DNA of 64,000 nt from Bacillus sp. ISL-34 (GCF_018613325.1 NZ_JAGGQJ010000025.1:1-64000); one strand, 5' to 3'; shown: positions 32,759 to 42,530, counted from the stretch's first letter. Numbers and translations: made by a program. Notes: a model not told the origin generated them from the letters alone.

Positions 32759-34522
32759 TTATTTATCCCAGTTTTTATGATCTAAATGAGAATATTTTTC
32801 TAATAATCTAGTAGGCATTTTTAATGCATCTTTTCTAAATGGCGGAGCCAATTGTGTTCCATCGACTTGTATATCAATGACAGTCGGTTTGTTTGATTTT
32901 ATTGCTTCTTCAATGACAGCGCCTAACTCCTCAGGTTTTTCGACTCTAATACCAACAGCACCCATTGATCGGGCAACTTCTGCGAAGTCGGGATTTTGAA
33001 TATCAGCCCCTACAAAACGGTTATTATAAAAATCGACCTGATTCTTTTTCTCTGCACACCATGCATTATTATTGAAGACACATGCAATGACCGGTATGTT
33101 TTCTTCAACGGCCGTACTCACTTCATGTAAGCTCATGCCCCACGCGCCATCGCCAACAATGGCTAATACAGGCGTATTCGGCTCAGCTAACTTGGCACCA
33201 AGTGCGGATGGGTAAGCAAATCCCGTGTTCCCGAATGTAAGCGCAGCGATATGCCTGCGGCTCTGGTTGAACTTCAAGTAAGCGTTTGCAGTTGAAGATA
33301 CATTACCGATATCTGTAGTAACGATGGCATTTTCAGGCAACACTTTAGTCAATTCCAAAAGGGCTCGGCGCGGATTGATTGGCGTTCCATCAATCATCGC
33401 AAGTCTCACCAATTCTTCTTCCCATTTTTGTTTTTCATTCGTTACTTCGACCATCCGCTTTTTTTCTTGTTTTAGGTTAGGTTTACTAGCCTTCAACCGT
33501 TTCAAGATTTCATGGCTCGCTTCACGGGCGTCTCCGATGATCCCGACTTCCACAGGGTGCGTCCTCGCTATTTGCCTTGGGTTAATATCTATTTGGATGA
33601 TTTGCGCATCTTTAGGGAAATAATCAATGTCATAGCATGGTAACGTTCCAAATACCGATAATCTTGTACCGACCGCCAATATGACGTCCGCTTTCTTAAG
33701 TGTATTCATGGCAGCCTTTGAACCCATGTAACCGATTGGGCCGACTGACAATGGATGATCAGCAGGAAAGGCATCATTATGCATATAGGAGACAGCTACC
33801 GGAGCTGTTAAATATTCTGCAATATTCTTAATTTCCTCAATGCCATCTGAATCAACCGTTCCCCTACCGGAAATGATGACAGGATACTCAGCCTCAGCTA
33901 AAATTTCAGCCGCTCTATCCAAGGATGCAGAAGAACCGCAGCCCCTTTCATCTACGCGATATTGATGTGGTTGAAGTATTTGATCTTCCACTTCACCATA
34001 GAAGTAATCGCGGGGGATATCGAATAAAACCGGTCCCCTCTCGGCATAGGCAATCCGAAATGCTGTCCTGAGGCAATCAGCGACCCGGCCTGGGTGTGTC
34101 ACTCTAACCGTTTCTTTCGTGATTGCCTTGAAGATGGAAACCTGATCACATTCTTGAAAACCATCCCATCCAACCGTTGGTGTACCAGCTGAAGGTGATA
34201 TGACCACCATAGGAGTATGAGCTTGATTGGCCGCTGCAACAGAGGTGACCATATTAGTCATTCCAGGTCCGTTTTGCCCGATGACAACTCCAGCAACCCC
34301 GGAGACCCGACAATAGGCATCTTCCATATGTGCTGCACTTTGTTCATGGCGGACACCAATGAAACGAATGCCTGCAGTTGGCAATAAATCAAGCATATCC
34401 ATGAAAGCAGATCCCAAAATTCCCGAGATATGTTTAACTCCCTCGGCCACTAATGTTTCAACGATGGCTTCACTTGGTGTCATTTTAACTTTTGTACCTC
34501 TTAACATTTTTGTTTCGACCAT
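32759..34522 (-). CDS. xsc: Sulfoacetaldehyde acetyltransferase
   Basis: 587 aa thiamine-diphosphate enzyme of the acetolactate-synthase fold. The N-terminal part ([29 protein letters not shown] and [20 protein letters not shown], given here in part) and the cofactor site [12 protein letters not shown] ... NNNAWCAEK are characteristic of Xsc and differ from acetolactate synthase. Reaction: sulfoacetaldehyde plus phosphate gives acetyl phosphate plus sulfite. AAGGAG lies 8 nt before the ATG. A consensus promoter and the shared GntR operator precede it. Downstream in the same direction come the aminotransferase, PIG-L and exporter genes, so it leads the operon. Confidence 0.93.
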   Translation of the reverse strand: MVETKMLRGTKVKMTPSEAIVETLVAEGVKHISGILGSAFMDMLDLLPTAGIRFIGVRHEQSAAHMEDAYCRVSGVAGVVIGQNGPGMTNMVTSVAAANQAHTPMVVISPSAGTPTVGWDGFQECDQVSIFKAITKETVRVTHPGRVADCLRTAFRIAYAERGPVLFDIPRDYFYGEVEDQILQPHQYRVDERGCGSSASLDRAAEILAEAEYPVIISGRGTVDSDGIEEIKNIAEYLTAPVAVSYMHNDAFPADHPLSVGPIGYMGSKAAMNTLKKADVILAVGTRLSVFGTLPCYDIDYFPKDAQIIQIDINPRQIARTHPVEVGIIGDAREASHEILKRLKASKPNLKQEKKRMVEVTNEKQKWEEELVRLAMIDGTPINPRRALLELTKVLPENAIVTTDIGNVSSTANAYLKFNQSRRHIAALTFGNTGFAYPSALGAKLAEPNTPVLAIVGDGAWGMSLHEVSTAVEENIPVIACVFNNNAWCAEKKNQVDFYNNRFVGADIQNPDFAEVARSMGAVGIRVEKPEELGAVIEEAIKSNKPTVIDIQVDGTQLAPPFRKDALKMPTRLLEKYSHLDHKNWDK

Positions 34523-34558
34523 AGCACATTCTCCTTAATTATATTATTTCTGATAATG

Positions 34559-34578
34559 ACGTTGCGACGTCCGTACCA
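34559..34578 (-). promoter_or_regulatory. GntR operator copy 2 (xsc promoter)
   Basis: On the minus strand TGGTACGGACGTCGCAACGT. It contains the inverted repeat GACGT-N4-ACGTC. It begins exactly 12 nt after the -10 box, the same distance as at the permease promoter. Confidence 0.75.
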
Positions 34579-34590
34579 GTTATATGATGT

Positions 34591-34619
34591 ATAATACTAC
34601 CATTGGATGTAACAGTCAA
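34591..34619 (-). promoter_or_regulatory. Promoter of the xsc operon
   Basis: Minus strand: -35 TTGACT (34614-34619), 17-bp spacer, -10 TATTAT (34591-34596). Both hexamers and the spacer length are identical to those of the APC permease promoter. Confidence 0.75.
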
Positions 34620-34695
34620 TGAATAAATAGAATATTTCGAATTTATTTAAAATATTTGACCATTATAGTCACTAACTCATGTATTTGAATCTTCT

Positions 34696-35526
34696 TTAAC
34701 CAATAAATATATCCTTTTTTTCTGTCAATCTGTAGTTGATCCTATCGATGATCTCCAATAAATCACCAATTTCATCAATTACGAAATCGGCACCTGCATT
34801 CCAAAAACGATTTTCTGCATGTTTCATCCGTTTTTGCAGATCATATGGGTCCATTTCATTGATTTCTTCTTCTGAAAGGCCGATTTCACTGCCGCCTTTC
34901 AATACGGCAACAGTCCACATTCCCGCAGAAATGCCTTCTTTGATGTCACTGATCGTATCGCCGACTTTAACGATTTTGCTTAGTGGATACACTTGGAGAT
35001 TCATCGCCGTCTTAAAGCACATCCAAGGGGCAGGCCTTCCTGCAGGCACTTCGGTGGACGCAACGATGGAATCTGGTTGATAGCCCCATTTTTCCGCCTC
35101 TTCTTTAACAACATCAATCATTTCACGAGTATACCCTGTAGTCGAGCCGATTTTTATTCCTTGCTGCCTTAAACGGCTGACTAATTCAATTACGCCTGGT
35201 ATTGGCTTGGCATTCTCCTTGAGAACCTTAAAAAGCAAAGCCTCAAAGTCTTTATATAATGATTTTAAATCACTTTCGTCCGGTTCTTTCCCAAATTTAG
35301 CAATCCATAAATTGGAGATTCGTTTCATTTTCAGAAGTTCCATTATATGATCCATTTTCAATAAACCCATAGGTTCCCTTGCTTCCTTAATGGTAATATC
35401 TATCCCGCTAACCCTGAATATCTCGACAAATGCCTGGACTGGCGCAAAACAACCATAATCCACCGTCGTTCCTGCCCAATCAAATATCACTGCCTGAACC
35501 TCTTTGCATTCTTTTGCACTTTCCAA
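34696..35526 (-). CDS. phnX: Phosphonoacetaldehyde hydrolase (phosphonatase)
   Basis: 276 aa HAD-superfamily enzyme. Motif I is FDWAGTTVDYG with the nucleophilic Asp; the cap holds MGLLKMDHI with the Schiff-base lysine that defines PhnX; GSTTGYTREM and GDTISDIKEG complete the site. Reaction: phosphonoacetaldehyde to acetaldehyde plus phosphate, by C-P bond cleavage. The start is TTG with AAGGAGG ~9 nt upstream. It lies 170 bp upstream of xsc, which has its own promoter, and 45 bp after a lipoprotein gene. The aldehyde must come from a 2-aminoethylphosphonate aminotransferase; no PhnW gene is in the window. Confidence 0.93.
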   Translation of the reverse strand: MESAKECKEVQAVIFDWAGTTVDYGCFAPVQAFVEIFRVSGIDITIKEAREPMGLLKMDHIMELLKMKRISNLWIAKFGKEPDESDLKSLYKDFEALLFKVLKENAKPIPGVIELVSRLRQQGIKIGSTTGYTREMIDVVKEEAEKWGYQPDSIVASTEVPAGRPAPWMCFKTAMNLQVYPLSKIVKVGDTISDIKEGISAGMWTVAVLKGGSEIGLSEEEINEMDPYDLQKRMKHAENRFWNAGADFVIDEIGDLLEIIDRINYRLTEKKDIFIG

Positions 35527-35571
35527 TCTATGCTCCCCTCCTTATGGTGATAACCCGGGTATAAAGAGAAT

Positions 35572-36027
35572 TCATTTCACTTCTTCCAAAAATAACTGCA
35601 GATCTTCTTTAGTAGCTTCAGAGAGTCGTTTAATCTCTTCAAGGTCCTTATCCGGATTCCCGGACTCCCCAATTAATGGGTAAAGGTTTTTTTCAATCCG
35701 TTCATACCAATCGGGGTATTCATCTTCCACTTGCTTTTCTATCGAATCCCAAGTAGAACTGATCTCTATTCCCATTTCTTGTATTTTCCCTGAAGCCGCC
35801 CCTGTACTTATTTCTGATTCCAATCCTTTTATGGATTGAATCACATCGCCGACACCTTTTTTAATAACCTCTTCATTTTGGGTTTCACCCGTATTTGAAT
35901 CAGGATTTTCATTCATGACTGGACTTTTTTCTTGTTGAGCCTCGTCCGGTTCAGCTGAAATGTTGCAGCCCGACAGTATGGCACAAAGGACAACCCCATA
36001 AGTTAAAACACGGAAACCATTCAACAT
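35572..36027 (-). CDS. Small lipoprotein of unknown function
   Basis: 151 aa. Signal peptide with a lipobox ending in LSGC, so the mature protein starts at the Cys near residue 21. The rest is acidic and helical (EIKRLSEATKEDLQLFLEEV at the C-terminus) with no domain I know. AGGAGGGA precedes the ATG. It lies 45 bp upstream of phnX on the same strand and is probably co-transcribed with it. A role in binding phosphonate or sulfonate outside the membrane is conceivable but not shown. Confidence 0.7.
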   Translation of the reverse strand: MLNGFRVLTYGVVLCAILSGCNISAEPDEAQQEKSPVMNENPDSNTGETQNEEVIKKGVGDVIQSIKGLESEISTGAASGKIQEMGIEISSTWDSIEKQVEDEYPDWYERIEKNLYPLIGESGNPDKDLEEIKRLSEATKEDLQLFLEEVK

Positions 36028-36193
36028 AATCCCTCCTTCATGCTATAAAAGACAGATGTCACCAAGCACTTATTGGCACAACTCTCTTATTCTATGGGAA
36101 TCATATTCTAGCTGATTAGTGATTGAAGAATTTTGTCTGAGGAGTTCCATAGAAGTAAACGAAGCATTTCCTTAAAATGGTATAGAGCCAAAG

Positions 36194-37618
36194 CTATAAC
36201 TTTTCAGAATTAGGGGAACCAGAAACAATATTTAATTCATTCTCCATATACTTCGCTTTTTTTCGCCGAATGAAAAAGAATGAACAGATAACGATCAAGC
36301 TAAATAGCATGGTAAAGATAAACTGTGGACGCTGTGAATCGATAAAGGCCATTAATATTAACACGGAAATCATGGAAATTATGGTTGCATAAGTCAAATA
36401 CGGAAATAACCACATCTTGATCTTGAAAATTCCAGGATTCTCTTTCTCCATTCTCTTCCTTAATCGTAGATGGGAAACCGCTATGGCCAGATAAACAAGG
36501 ATTCCGACTCCACCTGAGGAATTCACTAAAAAGAAAAAGATTTTATCAGGTGAAACATAACTGAAAATGGTGCTGATAAAGGCAAATAAAGTAGAGCCTA
36601 CTACAGCAAATATAGGAACGCCGTTCTTGCTCACTTTTGAAAATACCTTTGGAGCGTCGCCCTTTTGTGCAAGTGAAAATAACATGCGTGAACTCGTATA
36701 TAATCCCGAATTCAAACAGGATAGCAATGCAATGAGAATCACTATATTCATGATCAGGGCAGCAGAAGGGATCCCCAGCATTTCAAGTACGGCAACAAAT
36801 GGACTTTTCAGCAAAGAAGCCGAATTCCAGGGTAATAGCGTCACTAGTATGGCGATGGACCCAATATAGAAAATCAGGATTCGCCAGACCACACTATTCA
36901 ATGCACTTCTAACTGACTTTACCGGATCACTGGTCTCACCCGCGGCAATCGCTGGAATCTCCACTCCAACAAATGCATGAAAAACAATGGCGACGCCAAC
37001 AAGCACAGAACTTAGCCCGTTCGGAATAAAACCGCCAAAATTCAAAAGATTGGAAGCACCAGGTGGTTTTATCGTTGGGATAAACCCTAATATCACTGCC
37101 ACACCCAGGCACAAAAATAGTATGATACTGATTATTTTAATGATTGAAAACCAGTATTCGAACTCACCAAACGATTTTACGGAAAAAATATTCGTCAGTT
37201 TCAATAGGATGATCAATGATAGACTTATAACCCAGACGGGAACGGAAGGAAGCCAGCTGTGTATGATTGCTGCTCCAGCTGTTGCTTCCAAAGCAATTAC
37301 GATAACCCAAAAGAACCAATATAACCAACCTGTTGTAAAACCGGCCCATTCACCTATCCCTTCTCTTGCATAAACGGCAAAAGATCCAGTATTGGGATTC
37401 ACTGTGGCCATTTCCCCAAGCATCCTCATGACTAAAACAACGATCAAGCCTGCCAAAACATATGATAATATCGCCCCGGGGCCCGTTTGACCAATAATGA
37501 TACCGCTTCCTACGAATAAACCAGCACCTATGACACCACTCAAAGATATCATCGTTAAATGTCTTTGTTTCAGACCTGGTTTCAGTTCTTCCTGTTGATG
37601 TTTCATACCCTCCACCAA
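36194..37618 (-). CDS. APC-superfamily amino acid permease (GabP-like), likely taurine/aminophosphonate importer
   Basis: 474 aa with 12 membrane segments. The first one carries MISLSGVIGAGLFVGSG, the APC substrate-binding motif, and TGSFAVYAREGIGEWAGF follows. It belongs to the GABA/aromatic amino acid permease branch. The start is uncertain: TTG at 37618, or ATG at 37606 with GGAGGG very close. Its promoter has the same hexamers, spacing and 20-bp operator as xsc, which places it in the GntR regulon. I infer that it imports taurine or another 2-carbon amino-sulfonate/phosphonate, in place of the usual TauABC or SsuABC transporter. Family call is sure; substrate is inference. Confidence 0.85.
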   Translation of the reverse strand: MVEGMKHQQEELKPGLKQRHLTMISLSGVIGAGLFVGSGIIIGQTGPGAILSYVLAGLIVVLVMRMLGEMATVNPNTGSFAVYAREGIGEWAGFTTGWLYWFFWVIVIALEATAGAAIIHSWLPSVPVWVISLSLIILLKLTNIFSVKSFGEFEYWFSIIKIISIILFLCLGVAVILGFIPTIKPPGASNLLNFGGFIPNGLSSVLVGVAIVFHAFVGVEIPAIAAGETSDPVKSVRSALNSVVWRILIFYIGSIAILVTLLPWNSASLLKSPFVAVLEMLGIPSAALIMNIVILIALLSCLNSGLYTSSRMLFSLAQKGDAPKVFSKVSKNGVPIFAVVGSTLFAFISTIFSYVSPDKIFFFLVNSSGGVGILVYLAIAVSHLRLRKRMEKENPGIFKIKMWLFPYLTYATIISMISVLILMAFIDSQRPQFIFTMLFSLIVICSFFFIRRKKAKYMENELNIVSGSPNSEKL

Positions 37619-37841
37619 CTTTCAATATTTTGGGGAATCAACTAACATAATTGCTACTTGAATGTAAAAACAAGGCTTTTTAGCTGCCTGTCCTTTACAC
37701 TTTCACAAAGATAGTGGGAACTTGGAAACATGGCATTTTAAAAAAACAACACAGGAGATGACGCTATGAACTTAAGATTCTATATCACTATTCCTCCTTC
37801 CTTAAGGCTATTTTGAAATTCGAAGCGGATATAACATCACT

Positions 37842-37861
37842 ACGTCATGATGTTAGTACCA
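37842..37861 (-). promoter_or_regulatory. GntR operator copy 3 (permease promoter)
   Basis: On the minus strand TGGTACTAACATCATGACGT. It matches the xsc copy at 14 of 20 positions and starts 12 nt after the -10 box. A longer inverted repeat AACATCA-N8-TGATGTT (37833-37854) overlaps it. Confidence 0.7.
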
Positions 37862-37873
37862 CTTTCTATGTGT

Positions 37874-37902
37874 ATAATACACTCTGATTTTTTTAAAGTC
37901 AA
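37874..37902 (-). promoter_or_regulatory. Promoter of the APC permease gene
   Basis: Minus strand: -35 TTGACT (37897-37902), 17-bp spacer, -10 TATTAT (37874-37879). It is ~255 bp upstream of the start codon, leaving a long leader in which I see no further structure that I can name. Confidence 0.7.
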
Positions 37903-37982
37903 TTCAAAAATCAGAATATTTAGATAACGAAATGATGATTTTTAAATACAACAAATGGTGTCCAGTTAGTCTGCAAATTGTT

Positions 37983-38624
37983 TCATTTTACTTTTTTGAC
38001 CTTGGAGGTTTCATCCAACACACCTTCCACTGCTGACTTTACGGCCTTCTGCTTCCTATCCAGCATTTTCTTTAAAAGGTATGAAAAAAGCAATGTAAAC
38101 GCAATTCCTTTAACAATCGATATATAACCATAAACAAGAAGGCCCAATATCAGTACGATAAGATTAATAATCCTTATTGTCGCTGCAATATCTATTTTTT
38201 CATTTTTATGATGTAGAATTAAGGCGATCACGTCAAAGCCAACAGTGGAGGCATTTGCTGTAATACATAAATAATATCCTATCGCTATCAATATCGACGA
38301 AATGATAATCACTAAAGCGATATTTATATCAAAATTAATATTCAATGAATAAAAGAAATTAAAAAAAACCATATAGCTAAGCGAACTTACAATCGACTTA
38401 AAAAAGTACTCTTTCCCTAGAAAAACTAAACAAATGATTAACAGTAAACCTGTAACGAAATTGGCTAGCATGGCAATGTTATAACCCGATAATGCATTCA
38501 ATAATAATGCCGAGCTGGTTACCCCGCCATTGATAATTTCATTCGGAACGATTAAATATGCATAGGCAAAGGTCATGGAAATGTTTCCTGCGATAATTTT
38601 CATTAAATCCTTCATAAACTTCAC
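37983..38624 (-). CDS. YitT-family membrane protein
   Basis: 213 aa with five or six membrane segments in the YitT/DUF161 pattern (PNEIINGGVTSSALLLNAL near the N-terminus, TANASTVGFDVIALILHHKN in the middle). The C-terminal cytosolic domain common in longer YitT proteins is missing; this is the short form with a lysine-rich tail. The start may be GTG at 38624 or ATG 9 nt later (GGTG eight nt upstream). Function of the family is unproven. No operon partner. Confidence 0.82.
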   Translation of the reverse strand: MKFMKDLMKIIAGNISMTFAYAYLIVPNEIINGGVTSSALLLNALSGYNIAMLANFVTGLLLIICLVFLGKEYFFKSIVSSLSYMVFFNFFYSLNINFDINIALVIIISSILIAIGYYLCITANASTVGFDVIALILHHKNEKIDIAATIRIINLIVLILGLLVYGYISIVKGIAFTLLFSYLLKKMLDRKQKAVKSAVEGVLDETSKVKKVK

Positions 38625-39129
38625 ACCATCCCATTCGATATTTTGATTATGCTTTCCCCCCTAAATATATATTTATACTTGAACCATACGATCCCCATTC
38701 ATCCCTTACTCCAATTTTTACGAACCTTTCTCCTTTCGATATTTTTGAATCTTTTTACGAAGAATGTTTTATTTTTGTTCAAGTGTTTACAATAATTCGC
38801 TAACCAGAATCCTCTCTCCTTCTAATAAATAAAATAAAACATCCCCCTTAAAACCTGAAGATGTCATGTTTACCATATAAACATTTAAGCAATGAAGATT
38901 TTTTGTACAACTTATGTAACTTATGATTACCTTGAAACTTTGATTTACCTGAATGAATATGACATCCCACAGGGTAGTACAAGGAAAAAGCATCTTATAA
39001 TGCTCGCTTCAATAGACTTAGTCCGAGATTAAAAAACCTGACAAAATAAATAAGAAAAGCATTTATGTAAGAAGGAAACGCAAACGCAAGTCCCCTAATT
39101 ATTCCCATCAAGTATTATATCGCAATAAA
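38625..39129. other. Intergenic region between yitT-like gene and tat operon
   Basis: About 505 bp, AT-rich. One minus-strand open frame of 68 codons (38787-38993) has no ribosome site or recognisable product. I see no other feature apart from the terminator at its left... side of the tat operon given next. Confidence 0.4.
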
Positions 39130-39157
39130 AAAGTTGAGGGGTATACCCCTCAACTTT
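39130..39157 (-). terminator. Rho-independent terminator of the phoD-tat operon
   Basis: AAAGTTGAGGGG-TATA-CCCCTCAACTTT, a perfect 12-bp stem, followed by six T on the minus strand. It ends the leftward transcript after tatC. Confidence 0.88.
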
Positions 39158-39195
39158 AACTATTTCCTAAGAAATGTTTCTTGCGATTATCCTTT

Positions 39196-39936
39196 TCATG
39201 TTACAGGTAAAGCCGTCTCATCTTTCATAAGCCTTTTTCGATAAACCATATTGGACAGCTGCACACTCACTTCATAGAGCACAAGCAGAGGGACGATAAC
39301 CAAAATGTCTGAAATTATATCTGGGGGCGTAATCAGGATCGAGATGATGACCAGTAAGAAATAAGAAATCTTACGAGATTTTTTCAACACTGTTGGATTG
39401 ATGATTCCTAATCTGGTCAGGAACATGACCACTAGCGGCATCTCGAATAAAATCCCGAAAGGTAAGATCAAATTTATCATGAACCGAAAATACTTTTCCG
39501 CTGTGAACATCATCTCGAACTGCCCGGCCGATAGGGAAGTGAGGAAACCCAGCACTATTGGAAACAACACAAAATATCCAAATGAGATACCTGTGATGAA
39601 TAAAATGAACAGACCGGGTATGAATCGAAATGTAACTCTTCTCTCTTCCGGTTTCAACGCTGGAGCCACAAAGCGCCATAACTGATAGGCTGCCAGCGGA
39701 ATCGTTGCAGCTATTGCGCAAACACCGGCGATTATCATATATACCCACAGGATATCACTCGGACCAAGCACGGCAAGTTTTCCTTCCAAATCCTTAATGA
39801 GCAGTTCATATATATCCTGTACGAATATGAAACTCACTATGAAAAAAGCCAAAAAACCTATCAGTGTTTTAATGATTCTGCTTCGGAGTTCCTCCATATG
39901 CTCAATAACGTGTAAATCCTTACTCTCCACTTTCAC
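39196..39936 (-). CDS. tatC: Sec-independent (Tat) translocase subunit TatC
   Basis: 246 aa with six membrane segments. HIEHMEELRSRIIKTLIGF (start given in part) with the conserved glutamate and arginine near the N-terminus, and FRFIPGLFILFITGISFGYFVLFP in the middle, are TatC hallmarks. TatC binds the twin-arginine signal and forms the export site with TatA. It is the third gene of phoD-tatA-tatC, as in B. subtilis where tatAd-tatCd serve PhoD. It lies 108 bp after tatA, with a small GC-rich hairpin in the gap. A strong terminator follows. Confidence 0.93.
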   Translation of the reverse strand: MKVESKDLHVIEHMEELRSRIIKTLIGFLAFFIVSFIFVQDIYELLIKDLEGKLAVLGPSDILWVYMIIAGVCAIAATIPLAAYQLWRFVAPALKPEERRVTFRFIPGLFILFITGISFGYFVLFPIVLGFLTSLSAGQFEMMFTAEKYFRFMINLILPFGILFEMPLVVMFLTRLGIINPTVLKKSRKISYFLLVIISILITPPDIISDILVIVPLLVLYEVSVQLSNMVYRKRLMKDETALPVT

Positions 39937-40044
39937 TCCTCCTTTTTAAATATTTTCTTGCACTATTGCAAATAGCACTTCCCCTCGAAATCTTCTCATG
40001 AAAAGAAGCAGGCGAGTCTTACCGCCCGCTATAATTCATTTACT

Positions 40045-40257
40045 TCATCCCTCTTTTTTTACAGCTCTTAATGCGGCTTTATTCTCGTTTTCATCGTCTT
40101 TTTCAGAATCATTCACCAATCCTTTTGTTGCACTTTTGAATTCGGACAATGTCCGGCCAAATGCACGGCCTATTTCCGGCAGCTTGGACGGTCCAAAAAT
40201 AATCAGTGCAATTACGAGGACGATCACCAAACCGGGTATTCCTATATTTGAAAGCAT
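40045..40257 (-). CDS. tatA: Sec-independent (Tat) translocase subunit TatA
   Basis: 70 aa. One N-terminal membrane helix ([43 protein letters not shown] is the diagnostic hinge), an amphipathic helix and a charged tail. In B. subtilis the TatAd type does the work of both TatA and TatB, and no tatB gene is seen here. A good ribosome site (GGAGTG) precedes the ATG. It sits between phoD (61 bp away) and tatC. Confidence 0.93.
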   Translation of the reverse strand: MLSNIGIPGLVIVLVIALIIFGPSKLPEIGRAFGRTLSEFKSATKGLVNDSEKDDENENKAALRAVKKEG

Positions 40258-40318
40258 TCTTATTCACTCCAATCATATTTATAGTATTTTTTCCATTCAC
40301 ATTTCCCTACGCTATCTA

Positions 40319-42061
40319 TCAATTAGTGACTTTTCCCTGTTTTTGTAATCTTTGTTTTTCATGTGCGCGATTATGGGCACGTGTCCGATCTTCCTCGACT
40401 TCGTTCGTTTTTTGTACACCTTCCATAACCGCTGCTGATGCAACCTTTCGCAGCCCTGTTTGATCCTTATCAAAAACAAAGGATGCTCTTGTCGATATAT
40501 CCGCTCCCGGTTCTGTCACGAATGGGACTACACGGTAGTCAGCCTTCCATTGTTCTGGTGTTACTTTGCATCGGACATATCCCCGGTAATCATTAAAGAA
40601 CTTTATATGTGGATTCTGACTTAGTATTTTATCCGTATCCGCACGCTTATCCGCACCATTTCCACCAGATGTGATGGAAGTTCCGACAAACTCCACACCG
40701 AAAATCTTTGAATTTGGATCATCGAAATCCGCCTTTAAATTGGCTGCCCAGCTTGCATGTACATCTCCGGTCAACACGACCAGATTTTCCAGGTTGTTTC
40801 TTTTGATTACATCAATTAAACGATCGCGTGCAGCCGGGTAACCATCCCAGGAATCCATACTGAATTTGGGAGCGGTTGGTGTTCCATAATTCCGTTGTGC
40901 AAAGAAAATCTGCTGCGGCAGAACGTTCCACTTCGTTTTTGATTTTGATAGATTGTCAGTTAGCCACTGTTCCTGCTCTGGACCTAGCAATGTCCGTTTC
41001 GGATCAAGTGATTCAGGCGTTTGCGGTGAACTTCCATCGCCGTTTGCCTGATCATCCCGATATTGACGGGAATCCAATACAAAGAAAGAGGCTAGATCGC
41101 CATATGTGAAATTTCGGTATAACCGCATATCCGCTCCCTTAGGCAAAGACGATTTACGAAGGGGCATATGCTCATAGTAAGCCTGATAGGCGGCGGCCCT
41201 TCTCTTGATGAATGCTTCTACCGATTGTCCCTTTTCCGGGATGACATTTGCATAATTGTTTTCAACTTCATGGTCATCCCAAGTCACTACCCACGGGAAA
41301 GCAGCGTGTGCCGCTTTTAAATGGGTATCAGAGCGGTATTGTGCGTATCTATTTCGATAATCCTCAAGTGTAATGATCTCCGGACCACTATGTACACGGA
41401 CATTACCTGTAGAAGAAACATATTCATTTGGTCCATATTCATATATATAATCGCCAAGGTGGAAGACAATATCCAGATCTTCTTTTGCCAAATGTTTATA
41501 GGCCGTATAATAACCGTGCTCAAACTGCTGGCATGAAACGAACGCGAATGACAAGCTCGAAACACTTGAACCTATTGGCGGAAGTGTTTTCGTTTTCCCA
41601 GTCTGACTTACTTCCCCTCCGCTTTTAAAACGGTAAAAATAGACCTTATCAGGTGTTAACCCGCTTACTTCCACATGAACGGAGTGGCCAAGTTCCGGCC
41701 TGGCTATTTCCTTGCCTTGCTGGACAATCTTTCTGAAATTCTCATCCTTTGCCACTTCCCATTTAACGGAAATGGCTTCTTTTGGCATTCCTCCGCCATT
41801 CAACGGATCAGGTGCCAACCTTGTCCATAAAACTACACTGTCCGAGAGCGGATCACCTGAAGCTACACCGAGAGTAAATGGATAATCACTGAATTTCGGG
41901 GCAGCATTCACTTCAATCCCGCCCATTGATTGGGCAAGGGCAAGACCTAATGAAAGTCCGGCGAGCTTACTTGCTCCCTGGATAAAGTTTCGGCGGTCCA
42001 TATTCTTACCTAATTCGCTCCAATTCTTAATTAAATCATCCATTGCTCTTTCATTATTCAT
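40319..42061 (-). CDS. phoD: Alkaline phosphatase D / phosphodiesterase, Tat-exported
   Basis: 580 aa. The twin-arginine signal MDRRNFIQGASKLAGLSLG starts at residue ~21, after an N-terminal extension typical of Bacillus PhoD. Metallophosphatase motifs follow: VSCQQFEHGYYTAYKHLA, HLGDYIYEYG, TWDDHEVENNYA, and LTGDVHASWA. It works outside the membrane on phosphodiesters such as teichoic acid, supplying phosphate. AGGAGGG precedes the ATG. It leads phoD-tatA-tatC, so the substrate is encoded with its own translocase. Pho-box-like repeats upstream are imperfect and on the unexpected strand, so I do not annotate them. Confidence 0.93.
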   Translation of the reverse strand: MNNERAMDDLIKNWSELGKNMDRRNFIQGASKLAGLSLGLALAQSMGGIEVNAAPKFSDYPFTLGVASGDPLSDSVVLWTRLAPDPLNGGGMPKEAISVKWEVAKDENFRKIVQQGKEIARPELGHSVHVEVSGLTPDKVYFYRFKSGGEVSQTGKTKTLPPIGSSVSSLSFAFVSCQQFEHGYYTAYKHLAKEDLDIVFHLGDYIYEYGPNEYVSSTGNVRVHSGPEIITLEDYRNRYAQYRSDTHLKAAHAAFPWVVTWDDHEVENNYANVIPEKGQSVEAFIKRRAAAYQAYYEHMPLRKSSLPKGADMRLYRNFTYGDLASFFVLDSRQYRDDQANGDGSSPQTPESLDPKRTLLGPEQEQWLTDNLSKSKTKWNVLPQQIFFAQRNYGTPTAPKFSMDSWDGYPAARDRLIDVIKRNNLENLVVLTGDVHASWAANLKADFDDPNSKIFGVEFVGTSITSGGNGADKRADTDKILSQNPHIKFFNDYRGYVRCKVTPEQWKADYRVVPFVTEPGADISTRASFVFDKDQTGLRKVASAAVMEGVQKTNEVEEDRTRAHNRAHEKQRLQKQGKVTN

Positions 42062-42530
42062 TGATCTTTCCCTCCTATTATTTGAATCTGATTCAAGTAT
42101 AGAAGTCCATTTTTAAAGGTGTATGAAGAAGTGTAAATCAATAAATGCCCAATTAGGAATTTCCATACAGGACTTATGGTACCCATTGAATACAAAAAGA
42201 ATTTTGATTCACTCAAACATTTACATAGCCCTACAAACTTTTACATATAACGACAGTCTTTCAGCCTAGTTCTCTTCATGAATCATTTATTTAATCGTTA
42301 CAAATAACTTCCATGGACTATTTTTACAATAAAAAAATTGAAGAATCTTATAGAAATCCAATCCATCCTTTATGATTCCTTGTACATTTTCCAGGAACTC
42401 AAAATTCCCAACTTGTTCGAATGCTCTAATAATATTTCATAAGTGAATACTCACTTTCGGTTTAAAAGCATCCTAATTTATGTAATAATAGTTTCAAAAC
42501 AAAAAATGAAAGTACTTGAGGGATTTTGCA
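42062..42530. other. Divergent region between phoD and the Spo0E-like gene
   Basis: 469 bp. Several TTTACA-like words occur at 42197-42240 with 9-12 bp spacing, resembling but not matching a PhoP box series. No gene. Confidence 0.4.

Noticed and set aside
38787-38993. 68-codon minus-strand frame between the YitT-like gene and the tat operon
   Set aside because: No ribosome site, no family likeness, low-complexity composition.
42190-42245. Pho-box-like TTTACA words upstream of phoD
   Set aside because: Spacing is 9-12 bp rather than a regular 11, the words are on the strand opposite to phoD transcription, and AT-rich DNA gives such words by chance.
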